Notes under the pieces: model-generated
The model's input: only the letters and a program-made list of their open reading frames with translations
What the model was told of the DNA's origin: nothing
The model's database searches: none
Position numbers and translations under genes: made by a program
Shown here: piece by piece, positions 44,669-52,354 of the stretch
Position numbering within the stretch: the stretch's first letter is position 1
How the letters are laid out: each line of letters begins with the position of its first letter
Origin: an uncultured Eubacteriales bacterium
GTDB taxonomy: Bacteria > Bacillota > Clostridia > Oscillospirales > Oscillospiraceae
Direction of reading: 5' to 3'
DNA: 64,000 nucleotides
NCBI GenBank assembly: GCA_900545585.1
Contig: UQZR01000009.1
Span: 1-64,000 of the forward strand

Positions 44669-45754
44669 ATGAATGTCAAACGTGAAAGATGGCAGATTGT
44701 CATCGCCGGACTGATGATCGGCGTCATCGCGTCGCTGCTGGTCTACTTCGGCAACCCCTCCAACATGGGCTTCTGCATAGCCTGCTTCCTGCGTGATACC
44801 GCCGGCGGTCTGGGCATGCACCGTGCCGCCGCCGTGCAGTACATCCGCCCCGAGATCGTGGGTCTGGTGCTGGGCAGCTTTATCGTGGCCCTGTGCCGCA
44901 AGGAGTTCTCCGCCAAGGGCGGCAGTGCTCCCGTCACCCGCTTTGTGCTGGGTTTCTTTGTGATGATCGGCTGCCTGATGTTCCTGGGCTGCCCCTTCCG
45001 CATGATCCTGCGTCTGGCCGGCGGCGACCTCAACGCCCTGCTGGGCCTGCTGGGCTTCGCTCTGGGCATCCTGGCCGGCGTGTTCTTCCTGAAGCGCGGC
45101 TACTCCCTGAAGCGCACCTACACCCAGACCAGGCTGGACGGCTTCCTGTTCCCCGCCATTCAGGTGATCGTGTTCATCCTGCTGGTGGCGGCTCCCGCCT
45201 TCATTTTCTTCACCGAAGCCGGCGGCGGCCCCGGCGCCAAGCACGCCCCTATCCTCGTCAGCCTTGCCGCCGGTCTCATTGTGGGTGCTCTGGCCCAGCG
45301 CACCCGTCTGTGCATGGTGGGCGGCATCCGTGACGTGGTGCTGTTCCGCGAGCCCAAGCTCATCATGGGCTTCGGTGCCATCCTCATCAGCGCGCTGGTC
45401 TGCAACCTGATCCTCAACGGTGTCACCGACGCCGCCTTCTTCCACCTGGGCTTCGCCGATCAACCCGTGGCGCACACCGACGGCCTGTGGAACTGCCTGG
45501 GCATGCTGCTGGTGGGCTTCGGCTGCGTGCTGCTGGGCGGCTGCCCCCTGCGCCAGCTGGTGCTGTCCGGCGAGGGCAACTCCGACAGCGCCGTGACGGT
45601 GCTGGGTCTGGTGGTGGGCGCTGCCTTTGCCCACAACTTCGGTCTGGCCTCCAGCGCCGCCGGCCCCACCGGTGCCGGTAAGCTCGCCGTGGTCATCGGC
45701 CTTGCGGCGGTGGCCCTCATCGGCTGCCTGAACACCTTTCAGAAGAAAGCATAA
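44669..45754 (+). CDS. yedE: YedE family putative selenium transporter
   Basis: The 361-residue membrane protein has about ten segments and the YeeE/YedE signature cysteines: GNPSNMGFCIACFLRD, LGCPFRMILRLAGGD, RTRLCMVGGIRD and LLGGCPLRQLVLSGEGNSD. In this family conserved Cys pass sulfur or selenium species through the membrane. ATG 44669 has AGAGGAG at 8 bases; the upstream start at 44582 lacks a site. It is the first gene of the selenium operon. Confidence 0.88.
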   Translation: MNVKRERWQIVIAGLMIGVIASLLVYFGNPSNMGFCIACFLRDTAGGLGMHRAAAVQYIRPEIVGLVLGSFIVALCRKEFSAKGGSAPVTRFVLGFFVMIGCLMFLGCPFRMILRLAGGDLNALLGLLGFALGILAGVFFLKRGYSLKRTYTQTRLDGFLFPAIQVIVFILLVAAPAFIFFTEAGGGPGAKHAPILVSLAAGLIVGALAQRTRLCMVGGIRDVVLFREPKLIMGFGAILISALVCNLILNGVTDAAFFHLGFADQPVAHTDGLWNCLGMLLVGFGCVLLGGCPLRQLVLSGEGNSDSAVTVLGLVVGAAFAHNFGLASSAAGPTGAGKLAVVIGLAAVALIGCLNTFQKKA

Positions 45755-45766
45755 GGAGGACTTACT

Positions 45767-45973
45767 ATGAAAACCATCGACGCACGCGGCCTTTCCTGCC
45801 CAGAGCCTGTGGTGCTGCTGCGCACCGCCATGGCCTCCGGCGAGGACAGCTATCAGATCATTGTGGACAACCACGCCTCCCGCGAGAACACCACCCGCTA
45901 CGCCCAGCACATGGGCTATAAGGTCAACACCGCCGAAAACGGCGGCGAGTGGACGCTGACCTTCACTAAATGA
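45767..45973 (+). CDS. TusA/SirA-like sulfur (selenium) carrier protein
   Basis: The 68-residue protein reads MKTIDARGLSCPEPVVLLRTAM, with the CPxP motif of TusA-family carriers that transfer persulfide or selenide on a Cys. It lies 12 bases after yedE and overlaps the DUF3343 gene by four bases. In selenium operons it corresponds to the N-terminal half of YedF. Confidence 0.88.
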   Translation: MKTIDARGLSCPEPVVLLRTAMASGEDSYQIIVDNHASRENTTRYAQHMGYKVNTAENGGEWTLTFTK

Positions 45974-46221
45974 CCTATTTTGCCACATTTTTCTCCCACT
46001 TCGGCGCCACCCGCTATAAGCTCCTGTGCGACGGGCAGGGCATCTCCTGCCGCGTCATGCCGGTTCCCCGGGACCTCAGCAGCAGCTGCGGCACCTGCGT
46101 CCGCTGCGAGGAACGCTGGCTCCGTCCGGAGGGCGAGTCGGCGCAGGACGTGGAGCAGGTGGCGGCGTGGGACGGAAAGAGCTACACCGCGGTATATCAC
46201 ATCGACGAGACGGAGGGCTGA
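45970..46221 (+). CDS. DUF3343 protein, putative Se/S carrier-like
   Basis: The 83-residue product has FFSHFGATRYKLLCDGQGI and a Cys pair in SSCGTCVRCEE. DUF3343 proteins often accompany SelD and YedF-like proteins and are thought to handle selenium or sulfur. ATGA overlap with the TusA-like gene and 2 bases before selD indicate tight coupling. Confidence 0.82.
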   Translation: MTYFATFFSHFGATRYKLLCDGQGISCRVMPVPRDLSSSCGTCVRCEERWLRPEGESAQDVEQVAAWDGKSYTAVYHIDETEG

Positions 46222-46223
46222 CC

Positions 46224-47261
46224 ATGGAAACGGAAGTCAAACTGACAAAGCTGGCATCCTGCGCGGGCTGCGGCGCAAAAGTCGGGGCCGGTACGCTGGT
46301 CCACCTGCTGGAGGGCTTCCGCACCCACAGCGACCCCCGTCTGCTGGTAGGCTATGACCGGTCCGACGACGCCAGCGTCTACTATCTGGACGAGAATACG
46401 GCGCTGGTGCAGACCACCGACTTCTTCCCGCCGATCGTGGACGATCCGTTCCTGTACGGGCAGATCGCCGCGGCCAACGCCATCAGCGACGTGTACGCCA
46501 TGGGCGGCGAGCCCAGGCTGGCGCTGAACATCCTGTGCCTGCCGGAGTCCATGACCAGAGAGATGGTGCAGGAGCTGCTGCGGGGCGGCTACGACAAGGC
46601 CTACGAGGCCGGCGCCATCATCACCGGCGGCCACACCATCCACGGCGCGGAGCCCATTTACGGCCTGGCCGTGTCCGGCTTTGTCCACCCCAAAAGGATC
46701 CTGACCAACAGCGGCGCTAAGCCCGGCGACGTGCTGCTGCTGACGAAGCCTCTGGGCGTGGGCGTCCTGACTACCGCCGCCAAGGCGGGGCTGGTGGAGG
46801 ACACGGTGATGCAGCGCATCTACCGCCAGATGGCCGCGCTGAACAAGACGGCCCGTGATATCATGGTCAAGTACCGCGTCCACAGCTGTACCGATGTAAC
46901 GGGCTTCGCTCTGTTGGGCCACAGCTTCGAGATGGCACAGGGCAGCGGCTGTACCGTTCACATCCGGACGTCCGATGTGCCGTACCACCCCGAGGCATGG
47001 GAGCTGGCGGACATGGGCTTTCTCCCCGCCGGTGCCTACCGCAACCGCGACTACGCCGAAGCGGGCGTCACCGTCCGCGGCGGCATCAGCCGCACCATGC
47101 AGGATCTGCTGTACGACCCCCAGACCAGCGGCGGCCTGCTGATGGCCGTGGCGGAGAAGGACGCGGAGGTCTGCCTGCGGGAGCTGCGGGACGCTATCCC
47201 CACCGCTGCCGCCGTGGGATACGTCACCGAAAAGCAGGACAGTTGGATCGTGCTGGAGTGA
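46224..47261 (+). CDS. selD: Selenide, water dikinase
   Basis: SelD makes selenophosphate from selenide and ATP, the donor for selenocysteine, selenouridine and selenium cofactors. The 345-residue protein has the active-site loop LASCAGCGAKVGAG with Cys rather than Sec, followed by VGYDRSDDASVYYLD, DPFLYGQIAAANAISDVYAMGG and TDVTGFALLGHSFEM. Position 46224 is the start: it follows the DUF3343 stop by 2 bases, and the longer frame is a shadow. No selA, selB or tRNA-Sec lies in the window, so the end use of selenophosphate here is open. Confidence 0.95.
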   Translation: METEVKLTKLASCAGCGAKVGAGTLVHLLEGFRTHSDPRLLVGYDRSDDASVYYLDENTALVQTTDFFPPIVDDPFLYGQIAAANAISDVYAMGGEPRLALNILCLPESMTREMVQELLRGGYDKAYEAGAIITGGHTIHGAEPIYGLAVSGFVHPKRILTNSGAKPGDVLLLTKPLGVGVLTTAAKAGLVEDTVMQRIYRQMAALNKTARDIMVKYRVHSCTDVTGFALLGHSFEMAQGSGCTVHIRTSDVPYHPEAWELADMGFLPAGAYRNRDYAEAGVTVRGGISRTMQDLLYDPQTSGGLLMAVAEKDAEVCLRELRDAIPTAAAVGYVTEKQDSWIVLE

Positions 47262-47366
47262 GATACCGCATGTCACGCGGCGTGGAACGCATGCCCTGTT
47301 GGGTAAACTTCGGAAATTTGCAGCCTTTTCGCGCTGAAACACGGCGCAAACTCCACAAATACGCAA

Positions 47367-47396
47367 AAGAGACGGACGCAGCCGCGTCCGTCTCTT
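47367..47396. terminator. Bidirectional terminator between selD and the ArsR-AraC gene
   Basis: AGAGACGGACGC-agcc-GCGTCCGTCTCT is flanked by an A-rich side and a TT-rich side, between converging genes. Confidence 0.85.
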
Positions 47397-47415
47397 ATTT
47401 CTTCATCATGAACCG

Positions 47416-48114
47416 TCAATTCCGCCGGTATTCCTTGGGCAGCTGCCCGAACTGCTCCTTGAAGGCCGCGGTGAATTTGCTCTGGCTCTCGTAGCCCACC
47501 TGCCCCGCGATCTCCGCCACACTGAGGTCCGTCTCCCGCAGCAGCGCCGCCGCCCGCTCCATCCGGTGCTCCTTCATGTGAGCCGCCAGCGAGCTGCCGT
47601 AGACCTCCTTGAACACGGTTTTCAGCGTGGTGGGGTTGATAAGATACCGGTGGGCCAGCTCCTCAATGGTGACGCGCCGGTCCATGTGCTGGGCCAGATC
47701 GTCGTGGATCTCGCGGATGATCTTCACCTGCTCCGCTTCTTCCCGCCAGCGGGGGCAGGCCACGTCCATCACCTGCTCGATCATCTCGTGGAGCAGGCGG
47801 CTCTGGGCCGCGTCGGAGGCGCGATAGTACACCTCCCGCCCCTCGCGGCGGCTGGACAGCAGGCCGCTGTCCTTCAGCACCCGCAGATGGTGGGATACGG
47901 CGGGGCTGGACATGTCCACCATGGCCGCGATGTTCACCACGCACTCCTCACAGTGGCACAGCAGCCAGAAAATGCGGATACGGTTGGGGTCTCCCAGCTG
48001 GCGGAAAATATCCGCGATATTCTGAAAATGCGCCCCGTCTCGGAGCAGCTCCTGCATGGCCGCCGTGTGGTTCTGTTCCTCCCCGTGGTCGTGGGGCAGG
48101 CCGGTATGTTCCAT
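47416..48114 (-). CDS. Fused ArsR/SmtB metalloregulator and AraC-type HTH
   Basis: Residues about 25-125 form an ArsR winged helix (RQLGDPNRIRIFWLLCHCEECVVNIAAMV and SPAVSHHLRVLKDSGLL) with a CHCEEC metal-ligand cluster like CadC. Residues about 130-232 form an AraC double HTH (IEELAHRYLINPTTLKTVFKEVYG and VAEIAGQVGYESQSKFTAAFKEQFGQLPKEYR). The N-terminus is His-rich (HTGLPHDHGEEQNH). It is divergent from a metallochaperone and a P1B-ATPase, so it probably represses them until Cd, Zn or Pb binds. ATG 48114 has GGAGG; the frame continuing to 48183 does not. Confidence 0.88.
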   Translation of the reverse strand: MEHTGLPHDHGEEQNHTAAMQELLRDGAHFQNIADIFRQLGDPNRIRIFWLLCHCEECVVNIAAMVDMSSPAVSHHLRVLKDSGLLSSRREGREVYYRASDAAQSRLLHEMIEQVMDVACPRWREEAEQVKIIREIHDDLAQHMDRRVTIEELAHRYLINPTTLKTVFKEVYGSSLAAHMKEHRMERAAALLRETDLSVAEIAGQVGYESQSKFTAAFKEQFGQLPKEYRRN

Positions 48115-48182
48115 TTGTTTTCCTCCTTTTCGCCCGTTCGGAAATGGTTTTCGCCGCTTTGGGCATCTTCGCCCCGGCACCA

Positions 48183-48211
48183 TTGACTTTTGCCCTTTTC
48201 CGCATTATACT
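48183..48211 (+). promoter_or_regulatory. Promoter of the metal-efflux operon
   Basis: TTGACT (48183-48188) and TATACT (48206-48211) are 17 bases apart. Confidence 0.8.
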
Positions 48212-48223
48212 ACGGCCATGATG

Positions 48224-48241
48224 ATTAAACAAGTACTTAAT
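48224..48241 (+). promoter_or_regulatory. Candidate ArsR-family operator
   Basis: ATTAAACAAGTACTTAAT is an imperfect palindrome with a perfect AAGTACTT core, placed just downstream of the predicted start site, where a repressor would block transcription. It resembles SmtB/CadC boxes in layout only. Confidence 0.5.
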
Positions 48242-48270
48242 CTTTTATGTACACGAAAGGAGCATATCCC

Positions 48271-48489
48271 ATGAAAAAGACCTATGCCATCGAAGTCGAC
48301 TGCGCCAACTGTGCCAATCTGATGGAGGAAGCCGCCGGGAAGACCGAGGGCGTTGCCTCCGCCGTGGTCAACTTTATGACCCAGAAGATGATCGTGGAAT
48401 TTGCCGAGGGCGCCGATCCCAAGAAGGTCATGAAGGACGTGCTGAAGGCCTGCAAGAAAGTGGAGCCTGACTGCGAGATCGAGCTTTGA
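48271..48489 (+). CDS. Heavy-metal-associated (HMA) domain metallochaperone
   Basis: The 72-residue protein has one ferredoxin-like HMA fold with EVDCANCANLMEEAA (CxxC metal site). The efflux ATPase that follows lacks its own N-terminal HMA domain, so this protein probably supplies that function in trans. ATG 48271 has AAAGGAG at 8 bases. Confidence 0.88.
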   Translation: MKKTYAIEVDCANCANLMEEAAGKTEGVASAVVNFMTQKMIVEFAEGADPKKVMKDVLKACKKVEPDCEIEL

Positions 48490-48583
48490 TCCACCCGGAG
48501 ACGGGCGTCCCATCTGCACGGCAGGCGGGACGCCTCCCTTATGCCGTATCGTTTCCGCAATTTCGTGAAAGGAGCCCAGACCC

Positions 48584-50467
48584 ATGACAAAAAAGCAGAA
48601 AAAGATGCTCATCCGCATCATCATCGCGGCGGTCATGCTGGCAGCGCTGCACTTTATCCCCGTCACCGGCTGGCTGCGGCTGGCGCTGTATCTGGTGACA
48701 TACGTGGTCATCGGCTACGACATTATGAAGAAGGCCGGACAGGGCATCCTCAACGGCCGCGTGTTCGACGAGAACTTTCTGATGGCCGTAGCCACCATCG
48801 GTGCCTTCGCTCTGGCCATCTATGAAAAGAGCGGCGACTACAATGAGGCCATCGCCGTCATGCTGTTCTACCAGATCGGCGAACTGTTCCAGAGCTACGC
48901 CGTGGGCAAGAGCCGCAAGAACATCAGCGCCCTGATGGACATCCGCCCCGACTATGCCAATATCGAGCAGGACGGCCAGCTGGTGCAGGTAGATCCCGAT
49001 GAGGTGGCCATCGGCACCGTCATCGTGGTGCAGCCCGGCGAGAAGGTCCCCATCGACGGCGTCATCACGGAGGGCCGCTCCACCCTGAACACCAGCGCCC
49101 TCACCGGCGAGAGCCTGCCTCGTGACGCCCAGGAGGGCGACGAGATCATCAGCGGCTGCATCAACATGACCGGCCTGCTGAAGATCCGCACCACCAAGGA
49201 GTTCGGCGAATCCACCGTGTCCAAGATCCTGGAGCTGGTGGAAAACTCCAGCTCCCGCAAGTCCCGCTCCGAGGACTTTATCGCCAGGTTCGCCCGCATC
49301 TACACCCCCGCTGTGTGTTACAGCGCTCTGGCGCTGGCCATTCTGCCGCCGGTGATCCGGCTGGCGGGCGGCATGGACGGTCAGTGGGAGCAGTGGATCT
49401 ACCGCGCCCTGACGTTCCTTGTTACCAGCTGCCCCTGCGCGCTGGTAGTCAGCATCCCCCTGAGCTTCTTCGCCGGTATCGGCGGCGCCAGCAAGGAGGG
49501 CATCCTCGTCAAGGGCTCCAACTATCTGGAGACGCTGTCCCGGGTGAAGTGTGTGGTGTTTGACAAGACCGGCACCTTGACCAAGGGCGTGTTCCAGGTC
49601 ACCGCCGTCCACCACAATGAGATGGACGAGGCCAAGCTGCTGGAGTACGCGGCGCTGGCGGAGTGCGCCTCCTCCCATCCCATCAGCAAAAGCTTGCAGC
49701 GCGCCTACGGCAGGCCCATCGACCGCAGCCGTGTCACCGACATCCGGGAATTCAGCGGACACGGCGTCACCGCCAGAGTGGACGGCGCAGCCGTGGCCGC
49801 CGGCAACAGCAAGCTCATGGAACAGTTGGGCATCCCCTACCACGACTGCCACAGTGTGGGCACCATCATCCACATGGCGGTGGACGGCCAGTACGCCGGT
49901 CACATCGTGATCTCCGACGTGGTGAAGCCCCACGCCAAGGAGGCCATCGCCGCACTGCACAGGGCCGGCGTGGACAAGACTGTCATGCTCACCGGCGACA
50001 CCAAGCGCGTGGCGGAGGCCGTGGCGGCGGAGTTGGGCGTAGACGAAGTACACAGCGACCTGCTGCCCGCCGACAAGGTCAGCAAGGTGGAGGAGCTGCT
50101 GGGCCAGCAGCGGGGCAAGGCCAAGCTGGCCTTCGTGGGCGACGGCATCAACGACGCCCCCGTGCTGAGCCGCGCAGACATCGGCATCGCCATGGGCGCC
50201 ATGGGCAGCGACGCCGCCATCGAGGCCGCCGACATCGTGTTGATGGATGATGAGCCTATGCAGATCGCCAAGGCCATCAAGATCTCCCGCAAGTGCATCG
50301 GCATCGTGTACCAGAACATCGTGTTCGCGCTGGTCGTCAAGTTCGCGTGTCTGGCTCTGGTGGCCATCGGTCTGGCGGACATGTGGGCCGCCATCTTCGC
50401 CGACGTGGGCGTCATGGTGCTGGCGGTGCTCAATGCCATCCGCGCCCTGCGGGTACACAACCTGTGA
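48584..50467 (+). CDS. cadA: P1B-type heavy-metal translocating ATPase (Cd/Zn/Pb type)
   Basis: The 627-residue pump has TGES (actuator), CPC in TSCPCALVVSIPLS (metal path), DKTGTLTKG (phosphorylated Asp), SHPIS, and GDGINDAPVLSRADIGIAMG. CPC together with the ArsR-type regulator points to a Zn/Cd/Pb exporter. It begins directly with membrane segments and has no N-terminal CxxC domain, unlike many CadA proteins. It ends at a strong terminator. Confidence 0.93.
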   Translation: MTKKQKKMLIRIIIAAVMLAALHFIPVTGWLRLALYLVTYVVIGYDIMKKAGQGILNGRVFDENFLMAVATIGAFALAIYEKSGDYNEAIAVMLFYQIGELFQSYAVGKSRKNISALMDIRPDYANIEQDGQLVQVDPDEVAIGTVIVVQPGEKVPIDGVITEGRSTLNTSALTGESLPRDAQEGDEIISGCINMTGLLKIRTTKEFGESTVSKILELVENSSSRKSRSEDFIARFARIYTPAVCYSALALAILPPVIRLAGGMDGQWEQWIYRALTFLVTSCPCALVVSIPLSFFAGIGGASKEGILVKGSNYLETLSRVKCVVFDKTGTLTKGVFQVTAVHHNEMDEAKLLEYAALAECASSHPISKSLQRAYGRPIDRSRVTDIREFSGHGVTARVDGAAVAAGNSKLMEQLGIPYHDCHSVGTIIHMAVDGQYAGHIVISDVVKPHAKEAIAALHRAGVDKTVMLTGDTKRVAEAVAAELGVDEVHSDLLPADKVSKVEELLGQQRGKAKLAFVGDGINDAPVLSRADIGIAMGAMGSDAAIEAADIVLMDDEPMQIAKAIKISRKCIGIVYQNIVFALVVKFACLALVAIGLADMWAAIFADVGVMVLAVLNAIRALRVHNL

Positions 50468-50486
50468 GCGATACCTATATGTAAAT

Positions 50487-50522
50487 AAAGGAGGGAACGC
50501 CCTGCGGCGTTCCCTCCTTTAT
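50487..50522 (+). terminator. Terminator of the metal-efflux operon
   Basis: AAGGAGGGAACGCC pairs with GGCGTTCCCTCCTT and is followed by T residues. Confidence 0.85.
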
Positions 50523-50555
50523 TGGGGCCGGTCTGCGCACCACAGGGCTGCGGCG

Positions 50556-50563
50556 CATACAAT
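50556..50563 (+). promoter_or_regulatory. Sporulation-type (SigE-like) -10 element
   Basis: CATACAAT matches the -10 consensus of the Bacillus mother-cell sigma factor SigE. The -35 region is not clear. It lies 46 bases before the DUF11 start codon. Confidence 0.4.
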
Positions 50564-50609
50564 GGCATGCGGGGCAGTGCTCCGCAGACTGGACTCAGGA
50601 GGTCATTTC

Positions 50610-51461
50610 ATGGCAACATTTACCAATCAAGCTACCCTCACCTACAACGGCGGCACCGCCAGCTCCAACATCACCACCGGCGAGCTGCTGGAGGTACTGA
50701 CCGCCACGAAAACGGCGGTGGTGCCCACCTACCGCAGCGGGCGTCCCATCACCTATCTTATCACGCTGGTCAACGCCGGTACGGCGGACCTGACCGGTCT
50801 CACCGTGGCCGACGATCTGGGCGGCTACACCTTCAACGGCGCCACGGTCTATCCGCTGTCCTACACCGCAGGCTCCGTGCGGTACTACCGGAACGGTGTT
50901 TTGCAGGCGGCTCCCGCCGTCACCGCCGGTCCGCCCCTGACCATCACCGGTATCACCGTACCCGCAGGCGGCAGCACCGTTATCGCCTATGAGGCAGAGC
51001 CCACTGCCTTCGCCCCCCTGGGCGCGGAGGACAGTGTGGTGAACACCGTCACCGTTACCGGCGCGGGGCTGCCCGATGCCGTGACAGCCACGGAGACGGT
51101 ATCCCCCGCCACAGGACCGGCGCTGACCATCAGCAAGGCCCTGTCCCCCACGGAGGTGGCGGCCAACGGGCGGCTGACCTACACCTTCGTCATCCAGAAC
51201 ACCGGCAATGCCGCGGCGGAGGCGGCAGACAGTCTGGTGGTGACGGATACCTTTGACCCGCGGCTCAGCGATCTGACGGTGACGCTGAACGGAACGGCCC
51301 TGACCGCGCCGACGCAGTACACCTACGATGCCGCCACCGGACAGTTCGCCACGGTGGCGGGCGTCATCACGGTGCCCGCCGCCACGTTCACTCAGAATAC
51401 CGCCGGCGCGTACAGCGTCAGTCCCGGCACCAGCACGCTGACGATCTCCGGCACGATCTGA
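50610..51461 (+). CDS. DUF11 repeat protein without signal peptide
   Basis: The 283-residue product starts MATFTNQATLTYNGGTASSN and has two Ig-like DUF11 repeats, each with a YxITLVNAGTADLTGLTVADDL-type segment (residues about 40-130 and 170-260). It is rich in Thr, Ala and Val and ends without an anchor. It has no signal peptide, membrane helix or LPxTG, although DUF11 repeats are normally outside the cell. One explanation is assembly on the spore surface from the mother cell. AGGAGG precedes ATG 50610. Confidence 0.75.
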   Translation: MATFTNQATLTYNGGTASSNITTGELLEVLTATKTAVVPTYRSGRPITYLITLVNAGTADLTGLTVADDLGGYTFNGATVYPLSYTAGSVRYYRNGVLQAAPAVTAGPPLTITGITVPAGGSTVIAYEAEPTAFAPLGAEDSVVNTVTVTGAGLPDAVTATETVSPATGPALTISKALSPTEVAANGRLTYTFVIQNTGNAAAEAADSLVVTDTFDPRLSDLTVTLNGTALTAPTQYTYDAATGQFATVAGVITVPAATFTQNTAGAYSVSPGTSTLTISGTI

Positions 51462-51486
51462 GCCGAGCAGGAAGCCCGCGAAAGCA

Positions 51487-51526
51487 ATGAGAAAGGCCGC
51501 CCCGAATGGGGTGGCCTTTCTCATTG
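51487..51526 (+). terminator. Terminator of the DUF11 gene
   Basis: AATGAGAAAGGCC and GGCCTTTCTCATT pair around a GCC-CC stem and loop. Confidence 0.8.
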
Positions 51527-51636
51527 CACCTGCCGGACAGGTATACAGCATTACTCTTAGTATACATGGGAGCTTTGTTAAAATCAACACAAAATTTACA
51601 TAAAATTAACACCAAAAAATTGTAAGTTTTTGCCCC

Positions 51637-51665
51637 TTGAAAGTCAAAAACGTAAAGCGTATAGT
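51637..51665 (+). promoter_or_regulatory. Promoter of the cstA operon
   Basis: TTGAAA (51637-51642) and TATAGT (51660-51665) are 17 bases apart. Confidence 0.7.
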
Positions 51666-51687
51666 ATGTAGCGAAGGTTCAATGCCG

Positions 51688-51701
51688 TGATAACGTTTTC
51701 G
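51688..51701 (+). promoter_or_regulatory. Candidate cre (CcpA) site
   Basis: TGATAACGTTTTCG matches the catabolite-responsive element pattern TGNNARCGNWWWCA at all but the last position and lies about 16 bases downstream of the predicted start site, a roadblock position. Confidence 0.55.
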
Positions 51702-51814
51702 AAACACGAAAATCGTCACTTTTAACTGTATTTTCTTTCATGATTTCCATTACGAAATCTTGTGAAGAAATATCTGCGCGGCGCTAAGAACTTAACGCGA
51801 GAGGAGGCTTTGCC

Positions 51815-52354
51815 ATGACACGTGAGGAGGCCGTTGAGCGGCTTTGTACCATCTACCAGAGTCAGTTCGACATCAACCGCTGCAGCGCGGAGCAGACGCC
51901 GCTGGCTGTCACCATGGACTTTTACGCGCTCAGTGACAAGTACGTTCTCTCCAAAAAGGCGAAGCTCTGGGAGGCCAAGAGCTTCGAGTATGTTTACGTG
52001 TTCAGCGTACCCCATCTGACCAGGGAGATCTACGAGTCCTGCGAAAAGATGGCGTATGAGCACGGCATGGCCCGTATCCAGCCGGGTCCCACCCATATGT
52101 ATACGTACATCACCACGCTGTTCGTGTGCGACAGCTGTGATGAGGACGCACGGCAGGCGCTGATGCGCTGTAAGCTCTACAAGAGCTTCCGGATGTCCTA
52201 TTGGGGCTGGATGGATTTTCACACCGCGCTGGTGGTCCTGCCCGAGGAGAAGGTCAGCACCAACCGCAGCGGACACAGTGCAGCGCAGGTCCTGAATCAG
52301 GGCCTGTTTCATAAGCAAAAGAAAAAACTGTTCAGAAAGGAGAGAGCTTTATGA
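51815..52354 (+). CDS. Unrecognised small protein coupled to CstA
   Basis: The 179-residue soluble protein (MTREEAVERLCTIYQSQFDI; later CDSCDEDARQALMRC and RMSYWGWMDFHTALVVLPEE) has no family I can name. Its last codons overlap the cstA start by ATGA, so the two are made together. A role in regulating or assembling the peptide/pyruvate transporter is plausible from coupling alone. AGGAGG lies just before ATG 51815. Confidence 0.7.
   Translation: MTREEAVERLCTIYQSQFDINRCSAEQTPLAVTMDFYALSDKYVLSKKAKLWEAKSFEYVYVFSVPHLTREIYESCEKMAYEHGMARIQPGPTHMYTYITTLFVCDSCDEDARQALMRCKLYKSFRMSYWGWMDFHTALVVLPEEKVSTNRSGHSAAQVLNQGLFHKQKKKLFRKERAL

Larger units (their letters stand above)
51527..51814. other. AT-rich regulatory region upstream of the CstA operon
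   Basis: No gene is present. The region holds a promoter (51637-51665), a candidate cre site (51688-51701) and a long 5' leader of about 140 bases. The leader has no recognised riboswitch. Confidence 0.6.

Noticed and set aside
46224..47261. SelD as a selenoprotein with in-frame TGA
   Set aside because: The active-site codon reads TGC (Cys); no in-frame TGA is needed to align the protein.
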